Source: Sabellastarte sp. h YS-2021
Lineage: Eukaryota; Annelida; Polychaeta; Sabellida; Sabellidae
DNA: 64,000 nt
NCBI GenBank assembly: GCA_964017235.1
Contig: OZ024933.1
Location: 3,537,962-3,601,961, forward strand
Reading direction: 5' to 3'
Shown: positions 1 to 10,620 of the stretch, piece after piece
How the letters are laid out: every line of letters begins with the position of its first letter
How positions within the stretch are numbered: position 1 is the stretch's first letter
Program-made: the position numbers and the translations under genes
The notes under the pieces: generated by a model
The model's database searches: none
What the model was told of the DNA's origin: nothing
Seen by the model: only the letters and a program-made list of their open reading frames with translations

Positions 1-925
1 ACAGTATCTTTGGCAAAGAATTAACTGGGAGTCATTATTTTGTTCACGTTACATTTAATATTTGGGGGTCAAAGATTCGCATGTCCTATGTTCATATAAC
101 TTTGGATTTATAGATATTAAAATAGCTGTATCTCTTGGTTTTATTCTAGGTTTCAGTGGGGTTAGATTCACATAAGGTTTACAATTAGATTAGGTTATTG
201 TGGTGTTATAGGCTGAAATGTATTATTAATGCTTAAGACTGATTATCGGTATTCAGTTGTAGTCTGTTATCTGCTATTGTCTGACAATAAAATACAAATT
301 AAAATATCTTAAGTTTGATTATTTTCTGGTATCAAGGGTAAATTCTGGTTTCTGTGGGTGTACTTATTTGCTTTTGTAAATAAGAGACATTCTGGTATAT
401 TTGGTTATATTAATGATCTGGTAAAGAATGTACAGTTTAATTGATTTTATTAATTATGCACCAAATGGAGGGATTAATTAGATGGTTAACCGAGTGATGG
501 GTTTGTCTGTTTGTGGGTAAATTAACTGTTGGCAAATACAGTGGTGAATATAATGGATTTATTTCTGCTAATTGAATGTTAACTTGTTTAATCTGTAAGA
601 TACTCTGCATATGATAAGTCTTTAGTTTCAACTAAATCTACAGTTATGGTTATTCTATTGTTTAATATGACTGTGACCCACTTAATTGACTTGGTAGTGT
701 AAGAGGTTAAACCTCCCTATTAGTTTTGGTTAACAAATGAATCTGGGCAATGTTACGGTCATAACTGAGGTAACTTTGATATTTGGTTGTTGTCAACTGC
801 TGTTGACTGGGGGGCTCGTGAGCTAGGACTAAGTGTGGCCTAATTATTACCACACACACAGAGCTTCCCCCATAATCTTGTGATTGCGCCTGTTACCCTC
901 AGTGGTATACACACACATGTGCAAC
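1..925. other. AT-rich stretch without recognisable gene
   Basis: No reading frame here resembles a known protein and no repeat boundary is evident. The longest frames are short, leucine/isoleucine/asparagine-rich translations of AT-rich DNA. Probably intergenic or intronic. Confidence 0.6.
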
Positions 926-928
926 CGA

Positions 929-1556
929 CAACACATTCTCATCAAGTCAACCATTTACCTACGCCAAGCCATTCACAAAGCAGTCACCCAGTTCTTCCAG
1001 ACCTGTGGACTTATATCATCTCAATAACTACTACATATATATATATATCTGCATCTTTATATTTCTTTACACTGTGCTGTATTCTCCAGCCCTTGTCTGC
1101 ATCAACACTCCCTTTTGTCATTATCTTTATTTGATCTATACATCCATATACTATTTGTTGTGGGTCACCATTCCCAAATTTGTCTCTTTCAAACTCTTTA
1201 ACATGATTACATATACATTATTCTTTTATCACAGACATGTACAGGCTACTTTTTGTTGGGGGGGGGGGGGGGGGGGGGGGGGAGCCTCATTTATATTCAC
1301 CTACTAGAAGTCTTATGCTGTAATTTACATGTGTCACTTCATTGCTTAAGCACCACTAACAGGACTGTCCTTCCATGATTTTATGTCAAAATGAATGTTT
1401 ATATTGGTGATATTACAGCTTCTATGCCTCTCCATGTACAATGTTCCACTCAACACATTCTCATCAAGTCAATCATCTACCCAGGATAAACTGTTAACGG
1501 GGCAGTCACCCAGTTTCACAAAAAACACGGACTTGTATCTCATTAACTATGACACA
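929..1556 (+). repeat. Diverged direct repeat pair (929-1035 and 1451-1557), offset 522 bp
   Basis: Both copies start CAACACATTCTCATCAAGTCAA and share GCAGTCACCCAGTT and GGACTT(A/G)TATC. The offset stays at 522 bp at three checkpoints (929/1451, 981/1503, 1007/1529), so the copies align without gaps for about 105 bp. The G25 tract lies between them. This could be a segmental duplication or two copies of one dispersed repeat. No protein is implied. Confidence 0.7.
1258..1282 (+). repeat. Poly(G) tract, 25 G
   Basis: An uninterrupted run of 25 G on the plus strand. The glycine-rich reading frame across it is an artefact of the homopolymer. Such runs are G-quadruplex capable and prone to sequencing error, so the length may be inexact. 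Confidence 0.95.
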
Positions 1557-2310
1557 ATTTTACTGTTTTTCACTTTGCATAAATCTTTGTATAGTGACAG
1601 TTAAAGACCTAGTTGCACCAAAAATCAACATTAGCTTATTTTGTTGTGTATATACCCATTAGTCAGAAAATACATCTCATACAGTATGCAGTACACCAGT
1701 GAGTCTCCAATCTCCATTTGTTTACATATGAGCCAGATTCACTTAGTGCAGAGAGCACAGCCATGTTATCTTAGCTGTGATGACACCGAGGTGTTGTTAT
1801 CTGTGTGTGTGTGTGGTTTGTAGTGCATGGTATACTTGATCCAATCCAATCCAGTACTGCATTTCTTTTTATATTTAGTTTTTGAACACTTATCCCATGT
1901 GTTGTATCCAGCTACAGTATTATAAATAAATTCTTAAAAACTAAATGGGGATAATGAATATGTTGTGATTTACATCTAGTGTCTTCATGATCATTAGTCT
2001 GTTATGGCAATGAACAGAATCTTCTATATTACCTTCTGTGAGCATTGGTAAATGATGCTGTCTTAGTTCATATCAATTTAGAAATATTTTTTCCTTTAAC
2101 TCAAAATTCCAATAAAGCTTGTATGTTTTATAAATCTTGAATACACATTTTATGTACATTGTGAGAACACTTATAATTTCAATATGTAACAAAACTTGTA
2201 TGTCATGTGTATGTACATATTGGCTGAGCAACAAAACCATTGTACAATTGGAAATCATGTTCATTATCAAAATCAAGGCATTATCAAGTAAAGGTGAAAC
2301 TATATATAAG

Positions 2311-2477
2311 TACAGTAGAACCCCTATTATCTGACCCTCTTGGGAGCAACAATAAGGTTCGATAATAGAAAGGTAAGATATAACAGAAACAGTCTTAATT
2401 AGAGTTGGGACAGTGAATTTGAGGTCGGATATTTGAAAATTCAGATAAGATAGTCGGATAATGGAGGTTCTACTGTA
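2311..2477. mobile_element. pogo/Tigger-type MITE, 167 bp
   Basis: The left end TACAGTAGAACCCCTATTAT and the right end, read inverted, TACAGTAGAACCTCCATTAT form about 24-bp terminal inverted repeats with three mismatches; the shared TA dinucleotides fit TA target duplication. CAGTAGAACC..ATTATC ends are typical of Tc1/mariner-pogo-Tigger elements (established knowledge). The interior is non-coding, so this is a non-autonomous derivative needing a transposase elsewhere. Confidence 0.8.
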
Positions 2478-2573
2478 TATTTAACTAATGCTCGTTTCTT
2501 AATAATTATTTGCTGGACTGGTGTGAAATAGGACCTACTGGTTTAATTTGTTCACTTTACAGATCACTGCAAT

Positions 2574-3800
2574 ATGGGGAAATCTTGCACTTGCAAGCCA
2601 ACTGCACTAATAACTCGGATGTTCAGAGACATATCAGTTATCATAGATTTCCTAACAAAGAATTAAATGAGGAAAGGTATGCCGAACAAATCCATTTATG
2701 TACCATCAATGGAGAGTGAAAATGAGGCCGAGGAAGAATACCAAAATGAAAATTGCAAGCTTCCATTTGTACAGCCAGCCGCAGGATATACTTCAGGAAA
2801 TATCTTAAAGGAGACCAAGTTCATTGTGTTTTGGTCCAGCTTGCAAACCATGCTATCTTGGATATATTGTCCATCCTACAACAGCCATGAAGTTTTAACT
2901 TCGCAATGTTCTGATGGCCCGAACATGGGTACTCTGCTCAGAATACAGATATTCTGCGAAAGCTGTGGAAAACCACCTATTGGAAGAGCCAACCATTTAT
3001 GAATGACTATCCTGCAGGAAATGTTTTACTCAGTCCAGCTATCTTGTTCAGTGGCTCTATCGGTTCAAAGGTGCTTCTATTGCTCAAACATATGGGATTG
3101 TGGACAATTAAAAAAACTACATTCTTCCATCACCAAAGAGAGCTGTTGTTTCCTGCAATAAAAACTGTTTGGGAAAGGCAACAAACACTGATTGGGTTGT
3201 TGCGTGCACAAAATGACAGGGTTGTCTTGAGTGGTGATGGTAGAGCAGATAGTGCTGGGCACTCTGCAAAATATGGCAAATACACCAGGACTGAACTAAT
3301 ATGGAATTTTATTCTGGATGTGAAGGTTGTTGCAAGTTCAGAGGTCGGGGGCAGCTACCATATGGAATTAGAAGGACTGAGGAGGAGCTTACACTTTCTT
3401 ACAGAATGGACAAAAATTGATTTGCTTGTCACTGATCGCCATAGACAAATAGCAAAGTGGGTACGTGAAAATTATGTCAATATCTTGCTATTTATATGAC
3501 ATTTGGCATGTGGCGAAAAGTCTCAGTAAAAGGCTTGAAGCAGCAGCAAAGCTAAAGGGATGTCAAGATATACGGCCATGGATCCAGAGCATTGTCAATC
3601 ACTTATACTGGTCAGCCATTTCTATTCCCTCTAGTCAGCCCAATATGATATTGGCAAAGTGGGAATCAGTGGTCAACCAAGTCATTAACATTCATAAGCA
3701 CAGAAATGCCATTTTTCCAGAATGTTTTCACAGAATATTAGAAGGTGTGGAAGAACGCAAAAAATGGTTGAAGATTGGGTCCAATGAATGAATGTCAACA
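2574..3800 (+). pseudogene. Broken THAP-domain plus DDE-type transposase
   Basis: Several frameshifted segments line up as one transposase. At 2574-2680, two frames supply MGKSC and NCTNNS..ISYHRFPN, the C-rich start and S-x-HRFP signature of a THAP DNA-binding domain. At 2667-3060 follow FIVFWSSL and WKSQPFMND..AGNVLLSPAILFSGS in shifted frames. At 3100-3490 come SGDGRADSAGHSAKYGKYT and VTDRHRQIAKWVREN, and after another shift YDIWHVAK and NHLYW (3490-3790). The spaced acidic residues (DGRAD, VTDRH, YD.WH) are candidate DDE catalytic positions. I recognise these blocks from THAP-linked transposase-like proteins of fish and invertebrates; the superfamily (perhaps Kolobok-like) is not certain. 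At least three frameshifts and a missing C-terminus make it dead. Confidence 0.7.
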
Positions 3801-4257
3801 AACTTGTCATGGCAGAAGCAGTGCAGCAATGGCAGTAGACCTTCCGCCCACACTCTGTGCAGATTTGGTTCACCCACAAAAGGAGGATGCTATCAGAGAG
3901 CACCAAAGAAGATACCAGTGTAAACAGTAAAAAGAATTGAACTTTTGAGGTGATGTACACAAATATTTTTGAAGAAAATTGCCAGTTTGTTTACCATAAA
4001 CTATTTTAATACAAATGGTCAATGTGTGCAATGTACTAAATATTTAACTTAGAGCAATCATACTATGTATCATCAACTTTAACATTAGTGATCCATTTAA
4101 ATGATATAAATAGCATTTCATACTTTGTGACATTTTTCAATGTCATACTGAAGGTAGTAAAACATACACAGTAAATGATATTAATTTTAGCTTTTATGGT
4201 TTATATTAGTGCAATAACTGTGCTTAGTTTATACTGACTTTTAATCTAAATAATATT

Positions 4258-4408
4258 TGGTCCCCAGTGGCCCTGGTTAGCAAATATGGCATCTGACCCA
4301 AAGCTGTCGCGTCTGCCTGGGTTCGAACCCAGCAAGTGGCAAGACTTAGGTTCTGTCTCAATGTGACTTTGGCTGTTGAACAGGATGTAGAATATAAAAA
4401 CACCACAC
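4258..4408 (+). mobile_element. tRNA-derived SINE (family with GGCTGTTGAAC body)
   Basis: An A-box-like AGTGGCCCTGGTTAGCA is followed about 50 bp on by a B-box GGGTTCGAACCC, then a body with TGTGACTTTGGCTGTTGAAC and an ATAAAAACACC end. The same box spacing and GGCTGTTGAAC body recur on the minus strand at 23654-23804. No clear target-site duplication was found for this copy. It ends about 10 bp from the stop codon of the P2RX7_C-like exon on the opposite strand. Confidence 0.7.
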
Positions 4409-4418
4409 CAAAGTTTAT

Positions 4419-4803
4419 CTAGTTGAATTCCAATTGTGGCAGTCTCTGTCTGGTTGAAATTCTGCAGTCAATACTGGGGAATTCAGCCCTTATTCTTGCA
4501 ACTGCACATGCAGGTAGATGTACTCGCACTTCTTTTCCACGATATCCCCAACACCAACGGGATGATTGTCGGTATGCAATGTACCTGTATCTTTCATTCA
4601 GCTGACCATCCCTGTGGCCATGTTCCTGACGATAGGCAAAAAATGATATCTGTAATGCATACACATTTAGGCACCCAGCTTCGAATCTAGGATGACCAAT
4701 GATGCAATTATGGTCACCTTTCCTCTGAGAAACATGGTCTATATCTGCACAGCAGACTGATTCTTCCACAGTAGGCATTGCCACACAGTTGAAACAGCTG
4801 CAC
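4419..4803 (-). CDS. Exon encoding a P2RX7 C-terminal-like (P2RX7_C, cytoplasmic ballast) domain protein
   Basis: An open frame of about 128 codons ends at TAG (4421-4419). It opens with CSCFNCVAMPTVEESVCC, then CIIGHPRFEAGCLN, YAYRQ-like IAYRQSSRWCWGYRGKE and LPACAVARIRAEFPS. This cysteine/histidine pattern (C-x-C-x2-C..CC..C..HP.F...C) and the RY.AYRQ..W block are those of the zinc-binding cytoplasmic domain of vertebrate P2X7 receptors, which in lophotrochozoans and cnidarians often occurs outside a channel. A splice acceptor (TATATCAG) precedes it, and a TG|G split would restore the usual Trp before the first Cys. No transmembrane segment lies in the exon; upstream exons at higher coordinates were not found. 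No internal stop, so possibly functional. Its role here is unknown. Confidence 0.78.
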
Positions 4804-5760
4804 CTGATATACATACAGCAAAAATCAAACTTAAGGACTGTAAACTAAGTTATTTCATTACTTCTTACTCAACTTAATAAACTGACTAGAGCACTTTAAT
4901 TGATAGGTTAATTTTTCTTTCTTAAATAAACATGTGACACTCATTCTAGACTCTGTGAATAGAATATTCCTGCCCAGATTAACAAACAGACAGGATAAAC
5001 AGAGAAACTCGAGACACAAATTTTAATCTAATACCCTATTTCATAGCTATTCTCTGTCCATGGTCCTTTCATTTGTTGTATTACAAAATATGCTCAATAT
5101 CGCTCCATCCCATTCAGAGATGTAAATACCTTAATCAATGGAAAGTCCACTTTATCAGGAGTAAAACAGTGATAACAGAGGGAATAGATTATTGATCAAT
5201 CTAATAAATAAATACTGAATAGGATGTAACATATTTTAAGCATTTATGTCATCATCAGTAAGTGAATTTATACAACCTTGTATTAAATATGGACATGATG
5301 TTTAATGTTACCTGGTTTATTGTACTCATAGTTTGCTAATAAAATGTTATAATATGACACCTTACAACATGAATAGTTTACACTCCCCATTCTAAGTAAG
5401 TAAGTAAGTAATTTAAAATTAAAGTGCAAAAACACTTACGTGTTATACTGCACTATTAAAAAACACAATAAATACATTAACTAATATTTACAATAATAAG
5501 CAAAATTATATATACATATAACAACAAATAATACAATTAACAAGTAGCCAAAAAGACCAAGAAAACAACATCATAAGAAATGACTAGAATAATCAAAGTG
5601 AAAAACAGCAATAAACAACAAAGAAAACAAAATACAAATATAAAATAAGAGACAAAGTATAAAACTATCACAGTATAATAGTCACCAAGACTAGACTTAA
5701 AAAGTGTAAAATATACAAATGATCAAAAAACAAAATAAAAATTTATTGTGTAAAATCCAG
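4804..5760. other. Non-coding AT-rich stretch with TAAG microsatellite
   Basis: No protein-like frame was recognised. A short (TAAG)n run lies at about 5395-5412 and A-rich low-complexity sequence at 5440-5740. If the P2RX7_C exon belongs to a spliced gene, this is probably its intron. Confidence 0.5.
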
Positions 5761-5768
5761 TCAAGATT

Positions 5769-5855
5769 TGTGTCTCCTCCAATTAGTCGCCTCTTACGAC
5801 ACGCAGGAGGACACGTTGGGCCTATTCTACTTCCCCGGACCCACAGGGGGACACT
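5769..5855 (-). repeat. Conserved lophotrochozoan dispersed-repeat motif (GTCGTAAGAGGCGACTAA type)
   Basis: Read on the minus strand this contains CCTGTGGGTCCGGGGAAGTA and then GTGTCGTAAGAGGCGACTAA, unusually GC-rich and low in divergence for this window. From memory, the same CGTAAGAGGCGACTAA core recurs in SINE-like repeats of abalone and other molluscs, which is why I list it. It lies just upstream of, but is distinct from, the adjacent SINE. No coding potential. Confidence 0.5.
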
Positions 5856-5880
5856 CCCCATTCTGTGTTTTGTAATCTTT

Positions 5881-6094
5881 TATTTATTTATTTGGCGTTC
5901 TACGTCGCTTTTAACACTGTACAGGTCATGTCATGACGTGTAGTTGTAGTTGGAAGGGCAGAGGAAACCAGTACATACAGTTCGTCAGGGTTCTTTACTG
6001 TATACTGCAACCACCAGCTTTCCCACATGAGGCCGTGCCGGGAACCGAACCCCGGTCTCAGAGGTGGGAGGCCACTCTGCCACCATGGCCCCCC
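5881..6094 (-). mobile_element. tRNA-Gly-like SINE (F1 family), near full length
   Basis: On the minus strand it starts GGGGGCCATGGTGGCAGAGT and carries a B-box region GGGTTCGGTTCCCGG, followed by the F1 body (CTGTATGTACTGGTTTCCTC; GTACAGTGTT; GCGACGTA) and an AAATAAATA tail. Other copies: 46672-46868, 53892-54058, 58576-58802, 62611-62843 and a fragment at 20631-20700. Flanks TGTAATCTTTT and TATAATCTTTG look like a decayed target duplication. Confidence 0.85.
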
Positions 6095-6940
6095 TTTATA
6101 ATCTTTGAATATCTTGTCATATTGCCTGGTTATGTATCTCTGCCTCTCCTTCAGAGGATTCACTACATTCATTATTGCTATCTGTATCCGAACAAAAGAC
6201 CCTCAGACCCAGGAGGAAGCCTGCACCTCCCTGGAAACCTACAGCAGTCTAAGGGATAATCTGGGAAATCCTCCAAGGGCAAGAACTGCCACTGCTGTTG
6301 ATGAACCAGCTCTGTTTTTGACCCATCAACAGCTGAACCAGTTTGATGAAGAGTTCATTATCAGCTTTATATATACATATATATATGACAAGGTAGTTTG
6401 GTCATAGTCACAATGTCTGGGTTGTACTCTTGTATTTTTTGTGAATCTACCATTTCTAACAGTTACAAAAAAGCAAGACATTCACACAAGCATCTGACTT
6501 GGCTTTTTGGAAATAACTTGTGTGTCATATGTGAAATTAAATCTGAATCTGCTCCAAGATCATTTGAACACTGCACATCAAGTCCACATACAGAAACTGT
6601 ACAAGGATATTAAAGACATTGTGCATGAACAAAGAAAATTTGCTTGCTCTGCAAATCAAATTGAGAACACTGTGAAATACTCAGAAAGCCTGCTGGAAAA
6701 AAGTATACCACATATTTTGACATAAGTGACTGAATACTTGGATGGTGTAGACTTTTTTTCCAAAATCCATAAGTGAAGATGACTACTCCAGAACAAGACA
6801 ACAACCAGGAAGGATCAACATCATTGTCACCATATGCTGGGAATCCCTGCTACCCACAGAGTTTACATGAATCTATCAAATCATCACAAAACTAATACGA
6901 CTGACTACACTGTTATTGAGACAACTGTTGGCCCCTAGAA

Positions 6941-7370
6941 CAGGGTTGGGGTCAACTGTAGCTGTAATTGATATTTTAAAAATCTTTGTAATTGTATTTG
7001 TAATTGTATTTGAAAAATTTACACTGTAATTGTAATTGAATATTTTGAATTGCAATTACACTTGATATTTTACTCAGCATTCTGAATTCAATCTTCAGTA
7101 TTCAGCAGTATAAATCATTGTATTTTTTCCTTCATCCTTTAACCTGTATAACTATGGTGAAAAAACCATCTCATCATTCATATTTAACTTTTAAAATCAG
7201 GTCTTATTAACAAATGTTAACAACATAGACTGCTTTGGGTAACTGACTGAAAATAGTTGTAATTGTAATTGATTTCTCTCAATCAATAGTAATTGTAATT
7301 GTATTTGTAACTGACCACTGATAATTGAAGAAGTCATTGCAATTGATCAAAGTAATTGACCCCAACCCTG
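6941..7370. mobile_element. hAT-type MITE, 430 bp, with 8-bp target duplication
   Basis: Perfect terminal inverted repeats CAGGGTTGGGGTCAA / TTGACCCCAACCCTG are flanked by 8-bp duplications CCCTAGAA (6933-6940) and CCCTAAAA (7371-7378), one mismatch. The 8-bp duplication and CAGGG ends identify hAT. The interior is built of repeated TGTAATTGTAATTG motifs and has no coding capacity, so it was moved in trans. It interrupts the older reading frame around it. Confidence 0.9.
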
Positions 7371-8201
7371 CCCTAAAAAGTGTATTTCGCTGCTCGAAGC
7401 CACTACTGTAGACAGATGGAGGGGCTGCCAGAACCAACCCTCAAGTCTGCAAAGCTTTCAGGACATGATCCAATCCAAGTTTTTCAGAGGACAAGCAGTC
7501 TGAGAAGATTATTACGTCCAGCCTCTATGCTTTGGAACACAAACTGGACAGTCTAAGAAAGAAGGAGGTGAACACTGCAGAGTGTCATTCTACTGATCTC
7601 AAGGTGTGTTTGTCAAGACTGGAAGATACCACTGAGTCAAACTTTTCCGACATACAGTCATATTCCAAGAGTCTGGCTGTGTTCCATCAAAAGGATATCT
7701 CAAAAGTTTTGGACACAGTGAAACTGATTCAAGAAATTTGAAAATGGGCTCAAGATGTCACCTGCAATGCTGTCAGTCTTAGGTCACAAACTCTAAGGTG
7801 CTCTTCAAATTGTATGAGGTTCCCTAAAAGCCACAAAAGCCAACAGTGTCATCTTATTGAATCTAGCACAATTAAGTCACAAATTACAAGAAAATGAAGT
7901 TTTTCTTTCTATGTTTTGTTTCCTTAATGGACAGAGTTGCTAAATGTTAAGTAGAGACATATTCTTGCAACAGGCTTTTTATTTTTTTGTGTTTTTCCTT
8001 GTTGTGGTTATGGACACAAATTCTAATAGTTTAACGACGCAAGTAATGATGTTTTAATCAAAAATAATTATATCTTACAGTGTGCAAACTTCTGTGATGT
8101 TTCATGTTTTTTCAATGTTTTAAAGTAAATCACATATGTTTCTTTTAATGTCTTGTGAGAGTATTATAGTTTATTAAAGAAAACATGTGGTATGTTTTAT
8201 G

Positions 8202-8240
<39 letters not shown>
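8202..8240 (+). repeat. Poly(A) tract, 39 A
   Basis: An uninterrupted run of 39 A. The lysine-rich frame over it is an artefact. Most simply it is the tail of the retroinserted segment to its left (see 6398-8240); the purity of the run suggests it is young or was re-expanded. Confidence 0.9.
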
Positions 8241-8241
<1 letters not shown>

Positions 8242-8799
8242 AGAACAAACAAAAGAAGAAACATCAGTGTCAGTCCTGGTATTTAACCTATCAATTAACC
8301 TATTTCTTCATTCTTCGGGTTCCCAGTACTAGGCATTCTTTGGGTTACCAGAACTGGTGTAGAAAATACTGTTGCGTAGCAAACCAGGGTACAGGTATAG
8401 GTTTGTTTTCCTTAAACAAAAAGGGTACAAAATGGAAAGGTTCTAGCCAGTTGGGGAGTTGAAAAGAGAATGAAAAAAAGAGAAAACAGAAAAGAGAATG
8501 GATAAAAGATGAGAGTAGTAAAGAGGAAAGTAGTCAACTGATTAAGTGTTTCATGTGGAGCTAGAAAAGCAGGAGTGAGGTTGTACATAATTGAATATAA
8601 ATGTATAGTCTCTGTTTACAAACAACTGTACAAAGGAAGCCATATACTGAGAATTTGGTCAAAATTCATCCATGGGACTTTGGAATACTGACAAACTTTA
8701 TGCACGAAACCACCTTGACGGCACAGGGGATGAATATAACCCCAGGTCTAATGGGCTTTGGTTGAAAATCAAATAAACTCAAAAGGGTTCATTATTACA

Positions 8800-10620
8800 C
8801 TTTGTGCCCAAGTCTGAGCAAAGGCGATTGTCAAAATCTCATCTAGTAGGACTGAAAACTGTTCCCACCAGTACCACAGACATGAATGTTACAGAAACTC
8901 TGACTGAAGCTCCATTGTCTGATGCACAGCTCCTTCTTAGTAATGACAGTGTGTATGATGAAACGATTTATACTGCCACATGCTGCACCAAATGTTCTGC
9001 ACCAGAGGAACAACATGTTGAGGTCAGTGGAGATTATGTATTGTCGTCTGAAATTCTTTGGGTCTTAAAATGTGGAAGTTCAGTAAAGTTACATTGTTCA
9101 TGCAACTCAAGTAAAACCACAGGTAATGTTTCCTGACAATGGAATTGTACTAAAATTTTCTTGTAATTCGACGAAGTGCTCATATTTGATTTGCTTTGGT
9201 ACCATATTCTCAAGATGAACTTACAAGGAAAGCACAAATTGCCAACTTTTATATGTTACCTTCTGATGAATCACTGAATATATTTGTTAGGCAAGAACAA
9301 ATGGAGTTGCTCATTCAATCTTGGGATAATCAGCTGCCGAAAATTGTGACATATTTTACAACTTCATGGGTCACACTTGAGCATCTGATGCGTTTGAGAC
9401 ATTTAAGCAAGCAATAGCAACTTTAAATTTTGTACAGCTTGCCTTTTACACATCTTAATGGATGGGCCGGATGTAAACTGGAAGTTCATGAGGCAAATAG
9501 AAGACAGTTACAAAGAATCAGGTTTCCCAAAATCCGTAGTTTGCACATTATGCATGGAGCCTTTCATTATGGCCTACAAGGTACCAACTAGAAACTAGAT
9601 GGCTTGCCAGATCTCCTGCACAAAGAGAAGAATATAAGAATTAACAAACAGGCAAAATGTGGTTGAATTTTTCCCTAACAAGACGGGTGGAGGAAGTAAA
9701 TGATGCAGAGTGGGCACCACAGATATGGCCTGATGCTAAGAAATATGAGCACGACATGAAAACAAAAAGTAAAATTCCAACAAACAAATCTTTCCAGAAC
9801 TTGCAATCATTTATTTAAGACCTTACAGTCCCTGCAAAGCTGAATTTTTCATTTCTCTTGCTAAAGTTTTACAACCCTTTTTGCAAGTATCCAAAAGTGA
9901 GAACCCACTTAACCTTTCATTTCTGGTTACTTGAAACAAATATTGCGGGCATTGTACACAAAGTTTGTTAAAGCTGAAACACTAAATGATGCAACCACAG
10001 TGACAAAGCTGCAGAATTGGATACAGATAAGAAAGGGAACTTAAAACAGTCAAAAAGAACATTGACAAGAAGCAGTAGAATTATTGGGGCTACTGCAAAA
10101 TAAAAGCATGATTTTAGCAATGACTAGACTTCAATACTGCAATGAATGTTACAAAACTACTCTCTTTAAACACTCCATTGTACAGAATCTCAATTGTTTG
10201 GTCCTACACTTCATGATGTCACATGAACATGAAGCAGTTAACAAGTTCTCACACATATTGAAACACTGCTAGATCACAAGTGGAATGACCCCAAGCCATA
10301 CAATGGAAGAAGTGTTCAGGGAAATGGTAATTATTACAGTATCTTATCAGACATTACAAAGATGCATGCAAAATTTTAAACCAGAGTAAGAATCTCTTCA
10401 GAGATTTTTCTGTGACAAAAAAGGGAGTGAGCAACTTTTAAGACTACAGCATAATGGTTGATGCAGTTCATACTTTCAAGTTTAAGGCCGGCCATATGGA
10501 AATAATGAAACATGCCTTGTAAACAGGAAAGGCAAAGTTATATGGTAAAGTTAGATGATCAGAAAAAAAAAGACTGTAACAACAAGCAGCTCCAGAGAAA
10601 AAGAAAATAGCATCAGAGAT
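8800..10620 (+). pseudogene. Heavily decayed hAT-like transposase / uncharacterised zinc-finger transposase relative
   Basis: Across three frames I can follow an ordered set of blocks: CTKCSAPEEQH and SSEILWVLK (8970-9070), a shifted MFPDNG..KFSC..CSYL (9130-9190), SDESLNIFVRQEQMELLIQ and SWDNQLPKIVTYF (9260-9360), LMDGPDVNWKFMRQ (9460-9490), AQREEYKN (9620), RRVEEVNDAEWAPQIWP (9680-9730), and KL.FSFLLLKF with a following FL segment (9840-9930). These match, from memory, a transposase-like family common in fish and aquatic invertebrates (SDGPNVNWKF and FxTRWVEN blocks) usually regarded as hAT-related. Many stops and frameshifts; no terminal repeats found. The superfamily call is inference. 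Confidence 0.55.

Larger units (their letters stand above)
6398..8240 (+). pseudogene. Decayed zinc-finger/coiled-coil reading frame ending in ATTAAA and A39
   Basis: The segment opens with a paired-cysteine zinc-finger pattern (SCIFCES..H..H, then LCVICEIK and a shifted HLNTAH), continues with a lysine/glutamate-rich stretch (VHEQRKF..SLLEKS) and, beyond an inserted hAT MITE (6941-7370), with a heptad-like frame at 7532-7741 (LEHKLDSLRKKEVN; CLSRLEDTTESN). Several stops and frameshifts break it. No splice signals are needed to connect the pieces. The 3' end has ATTAAA (about 8174) 24 bp before an uninterrupted A39 run (8202-8240), which looks like a polyadenylated retroinsertion: either a processed pseudogene or a retroelement with this ORF. 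The protein family is not recognised. Confidence 0.45.

Noticed and set aside
1005..1307. Glycine-run frame; likewise 45841-46116
   Set aside because: Translations of the G25 and G20 homopolymers.
8187..8462. Lysine-rich 91-codon frame
   Set aside because: The lysines are a translation of the A39 tract.
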